DNA of 64,000 nt from SHXR01 sp046160305 (GTDB lineage Bacteria > Pseudomonadota > Gammaproteobacteria > Burkholderiales > SG8-39), in NCBI GenBank assembly GCA_046160305.1, contig JBJXGX010000216.1, positions 1-64,000 on the forward strand, in the 5' to 3' direction. The notes beneath the pieces are model-generated. The model worked only from the letters and a program-made list of their open reading frames with translations, did not search any database and was not told where the DNA came from. Positions 1 through 8,293 of this stretch are shown here, piece after piece. Position 1 is the first letter of the stretch. Each line of letters opens with the position of its first letter. Made by a program: the position numbers and the translations under genes.

Positions 1-131
1 TTCGCGCGACCGACGGCTCACGCCGCGAAATCCGCACGCTGTCCCGCATCGACACGCCGATCGAAGTCGACTACTTCAAACACGGCGGGATCATGCCGTA
101 TGTGCTCCGCGAGTTGCTGGCAGCGGCCTAG
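1..131 (+). CDS. acnA: Aconitate hydratase A, C-terminal end (partial)
   Basis: Only the last 42 codons are in the window, read in the frame that starts at base 3 and ends with TAG at 129-131. The residues include RIDTPIEVDYF, KHGGIMPYV and LRELL, which match the conserved C-terminus of the AcnA/IRP1-type aconitase (citrate to isocitrate, TCA cycle, cytoplasm). The rest of the gene lies upstream of the window. A small GC-rich inverted repeat follows the stop at 135-148 but has no T-run, so no terminator is called. Identification rests on recognising this family tail. AcnD-type 2-methyl-aconitate dehydratase ends similarly and cannot be fully excluded. Confidence 0.82.
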   Translation, partial: RATDGSRREIRTLSRIDTPIEVDYFKHGGIMPYVLRELLAAA

Positions 132-247
132 CAGCGCAGCACGCTGCGGGACGGCAGGCGTTGCAACAAAGAACCTTCCGTTATAGTCGAGCACCAGAGC
201 GCCCGACCTTGTCGATGAACCCGAATAGTTCCGCGATGCTGGTGACG

Positions 248-730
248 ATGAGGACATGCGCGCTTTGGATTTATGTCGTCTCGTTTATGCTGGCGCTCAA
301 TGCTTGCGACTACAAAGTGCGTGAATTGAAGCCCGGAAAATCCACCGCAAACGAAGTTCGCGATGTGCTCGGAGCTCCCAGCAACGAGTGGAAGGCGTCC
401 GACGGATCGCGGCAATGGGAATTCGCGCGCGGACCCCAGGGAACTGTCACCTATATGGCGTTCATTGGTCCCGATGATGTCCTGCGCGAACTGCATCAAG
501 TTCTTTCAAGTAGCTGGTTCGCCAAGCTACAACCTGGCATGGGCAAGAACGAGGTTCGCAAGCTTATTGGTAGACCGGGGGAAACGATGAGCTTCCCCGC
601 CAGGCGCGAGGAGGTCTGGACTTGGCGATATGAAGACGGTCCCGCTGTCCAGTATCAGTTCAATGCTCACTTCGATCTGGACGGAAGACTCGTCCAAACG
701 AGCACCTACAGGATCGGCGAACCTCAATAA
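248..730 (+). CDS. Lipoprotein with two BamE/SmpA-like repeats
   Basis: About 160 residues. The N-terminus MRTCALWIYVVSFMLALNAC is a short type II signal peptide with a lipobox-like L-N-A-C, so the mature protein should be a lipid-anchored periplasmic protein. Two copies of the SmpA/OmlA (BamE-like) motif follow: 'LKPGKSTANEVRDVLGAP' and, about 75 residues later, 'LQPGMGKNEVRKLIGRPGE'. Each precedes an aromatic-rich strand (QWEF, VWTWRY). True BamE has one copy, so this is a BamE-fold paralogue of unknown partner rather than BamE itself. In-frame ATGs also exist at 161, 215 and 236. The start at 248 was chosen because it leaves a compact signal peptide, but no candidate has a strong ribosome-binding site. 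It stands alone between acnA and the oppositely oriented aromatic operon. Confidence 0.72.
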   Translation: MRTCALWIYVVSFMLALNACDYKVRELKPGKSTANEVRDVLGAPSNEWKASDGSRQWEFARGPQGTVTYMAFIGPDDVLRELHQVLSSSWFAKLQPGMGKNEVRKLIGRPGETMSFPARREEVWTWRYEDGPAVQYQFNAHFDLDGRLVQTSTYRIGEPQ

Positions 731-795
731 GGCGCATCACGACTGACTCGATCGGGACGTCGAGCAGTCGTGTCGTTCAAATGCGCAATCGTTCT

Positions 796-1563
796 TTATC
801 CAGCAACGTTGAACGCAACCCGCCCAAGCGATTGCATCTCCATTTCCACCCATGTGCCCGCTTGCAGCGCCTCGGCAGCGGTCGCACCGCCCGCCATGAC
901 GATCCAACCGGCTTCCAGCGGCTCACCGGCTTCTTCGGCAAAGCGCGCAGCGGCGACCAGGGAGCGCAATGGGTGACCGAGAATGCCCGCTGTCGATCCG
1001 ATCTGCAGCGGACGTCCGTTACAGCTCATCACGAGCCCGAGATTCGAGAAGTCGACGTCCGGCGAATGCCAGGGCCCGGTGACGAATCCGCTGGAGGACG
1101 CGTTGTCCGCGACGACGTCATTGAGCGCGAACTTGAAGTTGGCATATCGCGAATCGATGACCTCCATTGCCGGCGCAACCGCTTCAACGGCCGCCAACGC
1201 CTGCATCGGCGTAATGCTGCCGATCAATGGTTTCTTGAGCAGGAACGCGATTTCGGGCTCGACCCTTGGATGCACGAATTTCTTGAACGGCATCGGTGCA
1301 CCATCTTCAAGCACCATGTCCGCGGTAAGACGACCCCAGATCATGTCGAACAATCCCATCTGGATCATTTTCGCGCGGCTGGTGAAACCCATCTTCATGC
1401 CGACACGCTTCGCCCCGCGCGCGACGCGGAGCGCGATCGCACGCTTCTGGATTTCGTAGGCATCCGCCATCGAAAACTGCTCGGCGTGCGAGAGCTGCGC
1501 GATCGCGGTTGCATTACGCGCCGCATTATCCAACGTGACGGCCAATCCCTGAAGGTCACTCAT
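796..1563 (-). CDS. dmpH: 4-oxalocrotonate decarboxylase (DmpH/XylI/NbaG family)
   Basis: This 255-residue enzyme decarboxylates 2-oxo-3-hexenedioate (4-oxalocrotonate) to 2-oxopent-4-enoate in the lower meta-cleavage pathway. The sequence shows family marks of DmpH: 'GMKMGFTSRAKMIQMG' near residue 55, the metal-site pair in 'HPRVEPEIAFLL', then 'VIDSRYANFKFALNDVVADN' and 'GILGHPL'. Length agrees with the family (about 260). It lies 3 bases downstream of the hydratase gene, the usual neighbour, and the two proteins form a complex in known pathways. It is the last gene of a seven-gene minus-strand run. The related hydratase subfamily is the only realistic alternative, and the GMKMGxTSxAKMxQMG stretch favours the decarboxylase. 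Confidence 0.88.
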   Translation of the reverse strand: MSDLQGLAVTLDNAARNATAIAQLSHAEQFSMADAYEIQKRAIALRVARGAKRVGMKMGFTSRAKMIQMGLFDMIWGRLTADMVLEDGAPMPFKKFVHPRVEPEIAFLLKKPLIGSITPMQALAAVEAVAPAMEVIDSRYANFKFALNDVVADNASSSGFVTGPWHSPDVDFSNLGLVMSCNGRPLQIGSTAGILGHPLRSLVAAARFAEEAGEPLEAGWIVMAGGATAAEALQAGTWVEMEMQSLGRVAFNVAG

Positions 1564-1566
1564 GGA

Positions 1567-2406
1567 TCACGCTCCAAAAGCCGTGCGCACCGACCCGAGG
1601 CCGGAAATGCGTACTTCGATCACATCACCGGGTGCCACCGTGCCCATCGGCCCAAGGGCGCCTGTCATCAGCACATCGCCCGCCTTGAGCGGCGCGCCCA
1701 CCGCAACCATGGTGCGAGCGAGCCACACCGCCGCGTTCAATGGGTTGCCAAGGCATGCAGCGCCCGCACCCAGCGAGATCTGATCGCCGCGCCGTTCCAT
1801 CACCATGCCGCAGAGCCGGAGATCCAGTCCTTCGAGTTTTCGCGGTTCATTCCCGAGGACGAATAGCCCGGACGATGCGTTATCGGCAATCGTGTCCTGG
1901 ATTTTGATGTTCCAGTTCTCGATGCGACTGCCGACGATCTCGATGGCAGGCACCGCATAGGCTACCGCGGAAATAAGCTCGGTGATCGTGATGTGCTCCG
2001 CTGCGAGATCGCGCTCGAGCACCAACGCGACTTCCCCTTCCACTTTCGGCTGCATCACGCGGGAAAGCGGCACCTCCTCGCCATCGCAAAGCGCCATGTC
2101 GGCGTACAGCATCCCGTAGTCGGGTTGGTCAACGCCCAACTGCTTCTGCACCGACTTCGATGTGAGTCCGATCTTGCGCCCGACCAGACGACGCCCATTC
2201 TTGAGCCAGAACTGCGTATTCACCTTCTGGATGGCATAGGCGACGTCTACATCGCCCGCGGGCAACGCATCGCGCACGGGCTTGGTCGGCACACCGGTTT
2301 CGCCCGCGATCCGGATACCGTCGGCGAACGCCTTGATCTGCGCGGCTGAAATTCTTCCTGCCGGCAGGCTCCCAGCGGGCCTTGCCTTCGACTTTGCTGT
2401 ACTCAT
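1567..2406 (-). CDS. dmpE: 2-oxopent-4-enoate hydratase (DmpE/MhpD/NbaH family)
   Basis: 279 residues; hydrates 2-hydroxypenta-2,4-dienoate to 4-hydroxy-2-oxovalerate. Recognisable family blocks are 'GRKIGLTSKSVQKQLGVDQP', the metal-binding E-x-E in 'PKVEGEVALVLERD', 'SRIENWNIKIQDTIADN', 'GLFVLG' and 'GAGAACLGNPLNA'. The frame extends upstream to 2463, but that would overlap the FMN reductase gene. The ATG at 2406 (MSTAKSK) gives the normal length and a non-overlapping start. The N-terminal 25 residues are a basic, low-complexity extension compared with DmpE. It is followed within 3 bases by the decarboxylase. The aldolase and acetaldehyde dehydrogenase that normally complete the route to pyruvate and acetyl-CoA are not in the window. 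Confidence 0.88.
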   Translation of the reverse strand: MSTAKSKARPAGSLPAGRISAAQIKAFADGIRIAGETGVPTKPVRDALPAGDVDVAYAIQKVNTQFWLKNGRRLVGRKIGLTSKSVQKQLGVDQPDYGMLYADMALCDGEEVPLSRVMQPKVEGEVALVLERDLAAEHITITELISAVAYAVPAIEIVGSRIENWNIKIQDTIADNASSGLFVLGNEPRKLEGLDLRLCGMVMERRGDQISLGAGAACLGNPLNAAVWLARTMVAVGAPLKAGDVLMTGALGPMGTVAPGDVIEVRISGLGSVRTAFGA

Positions 2407-2432
2407 GTCCTGGCTGTTCCCTGGCTCGCGTC

Positions 2433-3008
2433 TTAAGACTGTCCGTATCCGCGCTTCACCCATTGGATGTGGTCGCGAAACGCCACCATCTGCTCGCCGA
2501 CAATCTTGCGGGTCGGCTCGTCGTTCAACTTGCCCGCGGCATCGAATTTTGTCTGCGCAACGCCGATGAAGATCTCGGGTTTGTTCAACCCATGCGCATT
2601 GAGGAACAGGAGCATCTTGCGCAAATCGTACTGCGAACGGGCGCCACCCAATGGTCCCTGCGTCGCGCTCATGACCGCGAACGGCTTGCCGTTGAAAGGT
2701 TGATCGGTGCCTCGCGATGCCCAGTCGAGAGCATTCTTCAATACGCCCGAGACGGAGAAGTTGTATTCGGGTGAACCGAACAGCACGCCGTCGGCCTTGC
2801 GGATCGCCTCGCGCAGACCGGCAACCGGCGCAGGAAATCCCTGCGCGAACACATCGCCATCGAAAAACGGCACGTCCTTCAGCTCGAACATCGTCAACGA
2901 CATGCCGGCCGGCATCAACTCGCCGGCGACTTTCAATGCCATACGGTTAAACGAGGCGCCGCGGAGGCTCCCGCATATGCCAAGAATATTCAGATTGCCG
3001 GTGCTCAA
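2433..3008 (-). CDS. NADPH-dependent FMN reductase (ChrR/YieF-like flavodoxin fold)
   Basis: 191 residues of the NADPH-dependent FMN reductase family, which reduces FMN, quinones, chromate or azo compounds in the cytoplasm. Visible marks are the phosphate-binding N-terminus 'ILGICGSLRGASFNRM', the 'GSPEYNFSVSGVLKNALDW' loop that contacts flavin, and 'GPLGGARSQYDLR' near the middle. The start is TTG at 3008, supported by AGGAG six bases upstream on the minus strand. It sits inside the meta-cleavage operon, 92 bases after the FAH-family gene and 26 bases before the hydratase. A role in quinone protection or in supplying reduced flavin is plausible from this position but is inference. The 92-base gap upstream (3009-3100) is rich in GATC/ATCG words and shows no gene. 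Confidence 0.85.
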   Translation of the reverse strand: MSTGNLNILGICGSLRGASFNRMALKVAGELMPAGMSLTMFELKDVPFFDGDVFAQGFPAPVAGLREAIRKADGVLFGSPEYNFSVSGVLKNALDWASRGTDQPFNGKPFAVMSATQGPLGGARSQYDLRKMLLFLNAHGLNKPEIFIGVAQTKFDAAGKLNDEPTRKIVGEQMVAFRDHIQWVKRGYGQS

Positions 3009-3100
3009 ATTGCTTCTCCTTTGATGCGGTTACAAGACGAGAAAATGCATTTCGCATCCTCTCGTGCAGCACGGTCGATCGCTCGGATCATCGCGATCGA

Positions 3101-4036
3101 TCAGATCATCGTATTTGAAAACTCGCCCAGTCCCTCGGCCCATAGCTTCACGACATCGCCTCGCTTCAGAAACACGCCACGGCCCATGCCGACCCCTGCC
3201 GGCGTTCCGGTCAGCACAAGGTCGCCCGGCTGCAACGTTACGCGGGTAGACAGATGCGCGATCTGCTCGGCGGTATCGAAGATCATTTTGGAGGTGTTCG
3301 AATCCTGCATGAGCTGGTCGTTCACCCAGAGCTTCAGTGCGATATCGTGGGGTTTCTTGATGTCGCGCGCCGGGGTCATCCACGGACCGAGCGGGCACGC
3401 ATCATCAAAACACTTCTGGCTCACCCAGTCGAAATGGAACGGCGCGGTTTCGGGCACCGGCGGACGGCGCATGGCATCGCGCGCCGAAAGATCGTTGGCG
3501 AGCGCGTAGCCGGCAACATAACTTAACGCCTTGTCGACCGGAACATTCTTCGCCGCCCGGCCGATCACCGCGGTAAGTTCGATCTCCCAGTCGACCATCT
3601 TCGAATACGCCGGCAGCCTTACATCGGCACCCGGACCAACGATCGAACTCCGCCCCGTCTTGATGAAGTGCCAGGGCTTCAATCCTTGTGTCTTCGGATT
3701 GGGTGTGGGCGGATTGTTGGCGGCCCGATCCATTTCCGCGACGTGATCCGAATAGTTCGCCCCGGCGCAAAAGACATTGCCCGGCTGTGGAATAGGCGCA
3801 AGCAGGCGCGTCTTCGCGAGCGGGACACCCTTCGCTCGTGACTTGCCGCTTGCGATGCGATCGGCCGAATCCCGCAGTGCACGTTCCATCGTGCGCCAAT
3901 TCTCAAGCACGCCCATGACGGTGTCGGTACCCGCCACCCCGGTCACGCGCGCGACGTCATACACGGTATCGCCCACCAGCATTCCAGCACGGGATTCATT
4001 GGCGCTGACCCGATAGGTCAATAGCTTGTAGCTCAT
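3101..4036 (-). CDS. Fumarylacetoacetate hydrolase (FAH) family enzyme
   Basis: 311 residues with an N-terminal FAH_N-like part (about 1-75) and the catalytic FAH domain (about 85-310). Signatures include 'VFCAGANYSDHVAEM', the metal ligands in 'DWEIELTAVIG' (E-x-E) followed by 'LANDLSARD', and 'GDLVLTGTPAGVG' near the C-terminus. Such enzymes hydrolyse or isomerise 2,4-dioxo or ring-cleavage acids such as fumarylpyruvate and 2-hydroxyhepta-2,4-dienedioate. The substrate here is not evident. The ATG at 4036 is preferred over the TTG at 4042 because GGAG lies 8 bases upstream. The upstream hydrolase stop falls 2 bases before this ATG, so the two are very likely cotranslated. It probably handles a ring-cleavage product parallel to the DmpE/DmpH branch. 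Confidence 0.84.
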   Translation of the reverse strand: MSYKLLTYRVSANESRAGMLVGDTVYDVARVTGVAGTDTVMGVLENWRTMERALRDSADRIASGKSRAKGVPLAKTRLLAPIPQPGNVFCAGANYSDHVAEMDRAANNPPTPNPKTQGLKPWHFIKTGRSSIVGPGADVRLPAYSKMVDWEIELTAVIGRAAKNVPVDKALSYVAGYALANDLSARDAMRRPPVPETAPFHFDWVSQKCFDDACPLGPWMTPARDIKKPHDIALKLWVNDQLMQDSNTSKMIFDTAEQIAHLSTRVTLQPGDLVLTGTPAGVGMGRGVFLKRGDVVKLWAEGLGEFSNTMI

Positions 4037-4038
4037 GC

Positions 4039-4971
4039 TCAATGCTCCCCGCCGTAGACCAGTTTCGGTTGATTGAAAAACGAATGCAGCAGCTGATAGG
4101 CGATCATGTAGTTCTTCGACTGAAAGCTCGCATGCGCGATCCCGGGCATCACCGCGAATTGCTTGTCAGGATTCGGCAGCCGTTTGAAAAACTCGATGAG
4201 GTCGTTCTCGCTTGCGATGCCATCGAACTGGCCCCGCATCACGAAGATGGGCACGGTGATCTTCAGCGGATCGACGAGCGGCAGCCGCGAGCACATGTCG
4301 ACATAGGTGCCGGTCGGGACCGAATCGTCCAGCGCGAGAATGGCATCGGCAAAAGCCTCGATCGTCGCGTCGTCTGCGGTGCCGGGGTGGTCACGCTCGA
4401 AGATGCTGCGCACGAACGCGCGATTGATCGGTCTGCGATGGGTCGCAATGAACTCGGGCAGGCGTTTGCGTCGATGTTCCAAGGTCGGACTGCCCTCCCC
4501 TGTCCAGACGAATGCGTCGAGGGCAACCCGTTCCACGCGTTCAGGATGACGTTCCGCGAAGAGGGCGGCCTTCAACGCACCCGACGAAATCCCATACATC
4601 ATCACCTTCTTCACACCCGACTGCTCTGCGATGTAGTCGGTCGCGGCCACGATATCGTCGGCGCCGTTCGAGATGTCGTTGTTGATCGGACGGCGCTTAT
4701 CCGATCGCCCATAGCCTTCATTGTCGAGGCACCAGGTATCGAAGCCGCGCATCGCGAACCAGTCCATGACCGACGCGTCCGAGCGTCCCGGTACGGTGAG
4801 ATCGAAGGTGGGCTGCGATCCCATCGACGAGCCATGGATGAAGAGGATCGTGCCGCGATGCGCGGCCGGGATCCGTTTCTTCTCCCAAAGAAAGAGACGC
4901 ACCTCCCCCTTGTTGGTCCAGTGCTCTTTACCTTTGACGACGGTGATCGGCGTGGGCGCTGCTTCTGTCAT
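4039..4971 (-). CDS. Alpha/beta-fold hydrolase
   Basis: About 310 residues. The oxyanion-hole loop 'LFIHGSSMGSQ' lies near residue 45, the nucleophile elbow G-I-S129-S-G sits in 'MMYGISSGA', and the catalytic His is in 'MPGIAHASF' near the C-terminus. A long lid (about 150-230) separates the two halves. The start at ATG 4971 has a purine-rich GGAAAG upstream; an in-frame ATG at 4986 lacks any. It lies between the semialdehyde dehydrogenase and the FAH-family enzyme, so hydrolysis of a ring-cleavage product or of an ester or lactone feeding the pathway is likely. It does not resemble 2-hydroxymuconic semialdehyde hydrolase (DmpD) closely, being longer and lacking the HGxGPG loop. No specific substrate is assigned. 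Confidence 0.82.
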   Translation of the reverse strand: MTEAAPTPITVVKGKEHWTNKGEVRLFLWEKKRIPAAHRGTILFIHGSSMGSQPTFDLTVPGRSDASVMDWFAMRGFDTWCLDNEGYGRSDKRRPINNDISNGADDIVAATDYIAEQSGVKKVMMYGISSGALKAALFAERHPERVERVALDAFVWTGEGSPTLEHRRKRLPEFIATHRRPINRAFVRSIFERDHPGTADDATIEAFADAILALDDSVPTGTYVDMCSRLPLVDPLKITVPIFVMRGQFDGIASENDLIEFFKRLPNPDKQFAVMPGIAHASFQSKNYMIAYQLLHSFFNQPKLVYGGEH

Positions 4972-4986
4972 TGATCGTCTTTCCAT

Positions 4987-6483
4987 TTAGAGTTTTACGC
5001 AGACATTGCGAAGCTCGGTATAGAACTCGAGCGAATGCACGCCACCCTCTCGACCGATCCCCGATTGCTTGGAGCCACCGAAGGGCGTGCGCAGATCGCG
5101 CAGGAACCAACTGTTCACCCAGGTAATGCCGACCCGAATGCCCGCCGACACGCGATGCGCGCGCGACAGGTTGGTCGTCCAGATGGTCGTGGCGAGCCCG
5201 TACTTCGTATCGTTCGCCATCCGGATGACTACATCCTCCGAATCGAACGGCGTTACATGACAGCACGGCCCGAAAATTTCTTCCTTCATCGTACGCGATG
5301 ACTCGGCAAGCCCCGTCCAGATGGTGGGCTCGATCCATGCGCCATTGGCGAGATCCCCGGTCATCTTGGGCACGCCGCCACCGGTGATGACCGTCGCGCC
5401 TTCCTTCACAGCGAGCGCGTAGTAGGACAGGACCTTCTGCTGATGCTCTTTGCTGATGAGGGGCCCTAGCCCGGTCGCCTTGTCTTCGGGTCGCCCGGGT
5501 TTCAGGCCTTCCGCACGCGCCTTCAACGCGGCGACGAATTTGTCGAAGATGGGCCGCTCGACATAGACGCGCTCGGTGCCCAAGCACACCTGCCCGCAAT
5601 TGGCGAACACCGCGCGCCCGATACCGTCGATCGCCGCATCGAATTCGCAATCGGCGAACACGACCCCCGCATTCTTGCCGCCCAATTCGAATGACACATC
5701 GCGAATGCCATCGGCCGCGGCCTTCATGATCGCGGAACCCGTTGCGGTTTCACCGGTAAAGGTGAGGGCATCGACGCCGTCATGGCGCGTCAGAAACTCG
5801 CCCGCCGAACCGGGGCCGAATCCGTGCAGCACGTTGTACACGCCCTTTGGAATGCCCACCTTGTTCATCACCTCGCCAAGCAAGGTCGCCGTCGCAGGCG
5901 TTTCTTCCGAGGGCTTGACGATCACCGCGTTGCCGCATGCAAGGGCCGGGCCCACCTTCCAGGTCATCAACAGCAACGGTAGATTCCATGGACAGATCAC
6001 GCCCACCACGCCCTTCGGAATACGGATCGCGTAGTTGAGCGCGCCCTTGCCATCCGGGGTCGACATCTGGAAGCTCTCGGTCGGCACGTTCTTCACCACA
6101 TCGGCGAAAATCTTGAAGTTCGCCGCACCACGCGGAATATCGAGATGACTCGCAAGGGACACCGGCTTGCCGGTATCAGCCACCTCGGCTTGCAGAAAAT
6201 CATCGAAGCGCCGGTTGATTTCATCGGCCACGGCGTAGAGCAGCTCCGAGCGCCGGGCGATGTCCATCGTGCCCCATGGCCCGAGCATGGCCGCACGTGC
6301 GGCAGCCACCGCTGCATCGACTTCGGGCGCCCCGGCTTCGGCCACCATGCCGATCAATCGACCGTCAACCGGCGATCGATTCTCGAAGGTCTTTCCCGAT
6401 CGTGACGCGGTGAACTCACCGTTGATGAAATTAAGATACTGGCGCACGCCCTGCTGCACGCCGGGTTCGATGGGTTTGTTCAT
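4987..6483 (-). CDS. nbaE: 2-aminomuconic / 2-hydroxymuconic 6-semialdehyde dehydrogenase
   Basis: 498-residue aldehyde dehydrogenase that oxidises the aldehyde end of 2-aminomuconate or 2-hydroxymuconate semialdehyde with NAD+. Catalytic residues are N167 (CPWNLP), E266 (FELGGKN) and C300 (GQVCLG). R118 (DIPRGA) and R462 (WFLRDLR), at the positions used to hold the substrate carboxylate in the characterised Pseudomonas fluorescens enzyme, are both present with the same relative spacing. The C-terminus 'ELRNVCVKL' is typical of the DmpC/NbaE group. The ATG at 6483 gives the family length; a frame extension to 6645 overlaps mmsA and is not used. The 3-hydroxyanthranilate dioxygenase 1.8 kb away favours the 2-amino substrate. 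DmpC-type activity is the alternative. Confidence 0.86.
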   Translation of the reverse strand: MNKPIEPGVQQGVRQYLNFINGEFTASRSGKTFENRSPVDGRLIGMVAEAGAPEVDAAVAAARAAMLGPWGTMDIARRSELLYAVADEINRRFDDFLQAEVADTGKPVSLASHLDIPRGAANFKIFADVVKNVPTESFQMSTPDGKGALNYAIRIPKGVVGVICPWNLPLLLMTWKVGPALACGNAVIVKPSEETPATATLLGEVMNKVGIPKGVYNVLHGFGPGSAGEFLTRHDGVDALTFTGETATGSAIMKAAADGIRDVSFELGGKNAGVVFADCEFDAAIDGIGRAVFANCGQVCLGTERVYVERPIFDKFVAALKARAEGLKPGRPEDKATGLGPLISKEHQQKVLSYYALAVKEGATVITGGGVPKMTGDLANGAWIEPTIWTGLAESSRTMKEEIFGPCCHVTPFDSEDVVIRMANDTKYGLATTIWTTNLSRAHRVSAGIRVGITWVNSWFLRDLRTPFGGSKQSGIGREGGVHSLEFYTELRNVCVKL

Positions 6484-6503
6484 GACGGTTCTCCGCTCGC
6501 TGT

Positions 6504-8024
6504 CTACTTGTGCAACGGCATGCCGAAATTCGCCCCCGGGCTCACGCCCTCGCGCCAGCGGGCGGTGACGGTCTTCACCTTCGTATAGAACCGAACGCCT
6601 TCCGGGCCATGTTGATTCATGTCGCCGTACATCGAACTCTTCCATCCGCCAAACGAGTGGAACGCGAGCGGCACGGGAATCGGCACATTGATGCCGACCA
6701 TCCCGACATTCACTTTTTGCGCGAAGTTGCGGGCGACATCGCCGTTGCGCGTGAACACGGCCACGCCATTGCCGAATTCGTGATCGTTCGGCAAACGGAG
6801 CGCCTCGTCGAAGTTCTGCGCGCGCACCACCGACAACACCGGCCCAAAGATTTCTTCCTTGTAGATGCGCATCGAAGATTGCACCTTGTCGAACAGCGTT
6901 CCGCCAAGAAAGAACCCCTGCTTGGGAAGATTGGCCTCGCGACCATCGACGACCAGCTCAGCACCTTCGACGACACCGAGATCGACATACCCGCGCACCT
7001 TGTTGTAATGATCACGCGTGACGAGCGGCCCCATCTCGGATTGCGGATCGGTGGAGGCCCCCACCTTGAGATTCCGCACCCGTGGCGCGAGGTTTTCGAT
7101 CAGCTCGTTGGAAGTTTTTTCAGTCACCGAGACAGCCACCGATACCGCCATGCACCGTTCGCCGGCCGATCCATACGCGGCCCCCATCAAGGCATCGCTG
7201 GCCAGATCGATGTCCGCATCGGGCATGATCACCATATGGTTCTTCGCACCGCCCATTGCCTGCACGCGCTTGCCGTTCGCCGATGCGGTTGCGTACACGT
7301 ACCGCGCGATAGGCGTCGAGCCGACAAAACTGATCGCCGCGATGCGCGGATCATGCAGCAGCGTATCGACCGCCTCTTTGTCGCCATTGATGACATTCAA
7401 CACACCAGGCGGGAGCCCCGCTTCGATCAACAGCTCGGCCAACCGGAGCGGACACGACGGATCTTTTTCAGAAGGCTTCAGGATGAACGTGTTGCCCGAT
7501 GCGATGGCGATCGGGAACATCCACATCGGAACCATCGCCGGGAAGTTGAACGGCGTAATGCCCGCGACGACGCCAAGCGGCTGACGCATCGAATAGGTAT
7601 CGATGCCGGGCGAAATGTTGTCGGAGAAATCACCTTTCAAGAGATGCGGAATGCCGCAGGCGAATTCGACGACTTCCAGTCCCCGCTGCAGCGAACCCTT
7701 GGCATCGGAGATGACCTTGCCGTGTTCGTTGGAAACAAGCAAGGCGATCTCATCATAGTGCCGTTCACAGAGCTCCTTGAACTTGAACATCACCCGCGCC
7801 CGGGTCAGGGGCGATGTACTAGCCCATCCGGGAAACGCTGCCTGGGCGCTCGCGATCGCTTTCTCGACTTCCGCTTTGGATGCAAGCGGGACACGGCCCG
7901 ATCGCACGCCCAAGGTCGGATTGAACACATCGCCGAAACGCCCGCTTTCGCCTGCGACCTGTTTGCCGTCGATGAAATGGAACAGTTCGCGCGCGACATT
8001 GGCGCCGGGATCGCGGGTATTCAT
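6504..8024 (-). CDS. mmsA: Methylmalonate-semialdehyde dehydrogenase (CoA-acylating)
   Basis: 506-residue member of the MmsA/IolA group of CoA-acylating aldehyde dehydrogenases. It converts (methyl)malonate semialdehyde to propionyl- or acetyl-CoA in valine, thymine or inositol breakdown. Family marks are 'GVVAGITPFNFPAMVPMWMF', the NAD/CoA region 'GGAKNHMVIMPDAD', the catalytic Cys in 'GSAGERCMAV' and 'GMVGINVPIPVPLAFHSFGG' near the C-terminus. ATG 8024 has GGAG nine bases upstream. It is the first gene of the minus-strand run and is separated by only 20 bases from the semialdehyde dehydrogenase. Its place in a meta-cleavage operon is unusual. It may serve here as a CoA-acylating dehydrogenase for a short aldehyde from the pathway, but that is inference. 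Confidence 0.9.
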   Translation of the reverse strand: MNTRDPGANVARELFHFIDGKQVAGESGRFGDVFNPTLGVRSGRVPLASKAEVEKAIASAQAAFPGWASTSPLTRARVMFKFKELCERHYDEIALLVSNEHGKVISDAKGSLQRGLEVVEFACGIPHLLKGDFSDNISPGIDTYSMRQPLGVVAGITPFNFPAMVPMWMFPIAIASGNTFILKPSEKDPSCPLRLAELLIEAGLPPGVLNVINGDKEAVDTLLHDPRIAAISFVGSTPIARYVYATASANGKRVQAMGGAKNHMVIMPDADIDLASDALMGAAYGSAGERCMAVSVAVSVTEKTSNELIENLAPRVRNLKVGASTDPQSEMGPLVTRDHYNKVRGYVDLGVVEGAELVVDGREANLPKQGFFLGGTLFDKVQSSMRIYKEEIFGPVLSVVRAQNFDEALRLPNDHEFGNGVAVFTRNGDVARNFAQKVNVGMVGINVPIPVPLAFHSFGGWKSSMYGDMNQHGPEGVRFYTKVKTVTARWREGVSPGANFGMPLHK

Positions 8025-8065
8025 TGGGTGACGCTCCGAAGGAGAAGGTGCGGCCTGCCTATATG

Positions 8066-8094
8066 TTGCTGGATGTATTGCTGGATGCTGGATG
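8066..8094. repeat. Short tandem repeat TTGCTGGATG in mmsA / HAAO divergent region
   Basis: The 269-base gap 8025-8293 between divergent mmsA and the dioxygenase gene holds TTGCTGGATG at 8066-8075 and again at 8078-8087, then GCTGGATG at 8087-8094 and a looser TTGATG at 8096-8101. The spacing is 7-12 bases. No open reading frame is convincing here. The region should carry the promoters of both divergent transcripts. The repeats are too short and irregular to assign to a regulator and may be slipped-strand products. Confidence 0.55.
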
Positions 8095-8293
8095 CTTGAT
8101 GCAATGAAACGTGGTGCGCGTGAGGCCCGGCGGCCAAGCAGTATCCGCAGCCCCGTAATTTGGCATATCAGGGTCGGTACCGCAACCTTTCCCCGACTTT
8201 TCGCCGATGCGCGCAGCCATTCCGGGAAAATCGGGAAGCGCTATTCTTCGCACTTCGCCGTTCCAGGCGGCCACGTTCGATCGAGGATCCCTC

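Noticed and set aside
135..148. CGCAGC-AC-GCTGCG inverted repeat after acnA as terminator
   Set aside because: Loop of only two bases and no following T-run; such GC palindromes are common in this base composition.
6510..8099. 529-codon plus-strand frame
   Set aside because: Antisense to mmsA, which has all catalytic motifs; the frame shows no domain and exists because of high GC.
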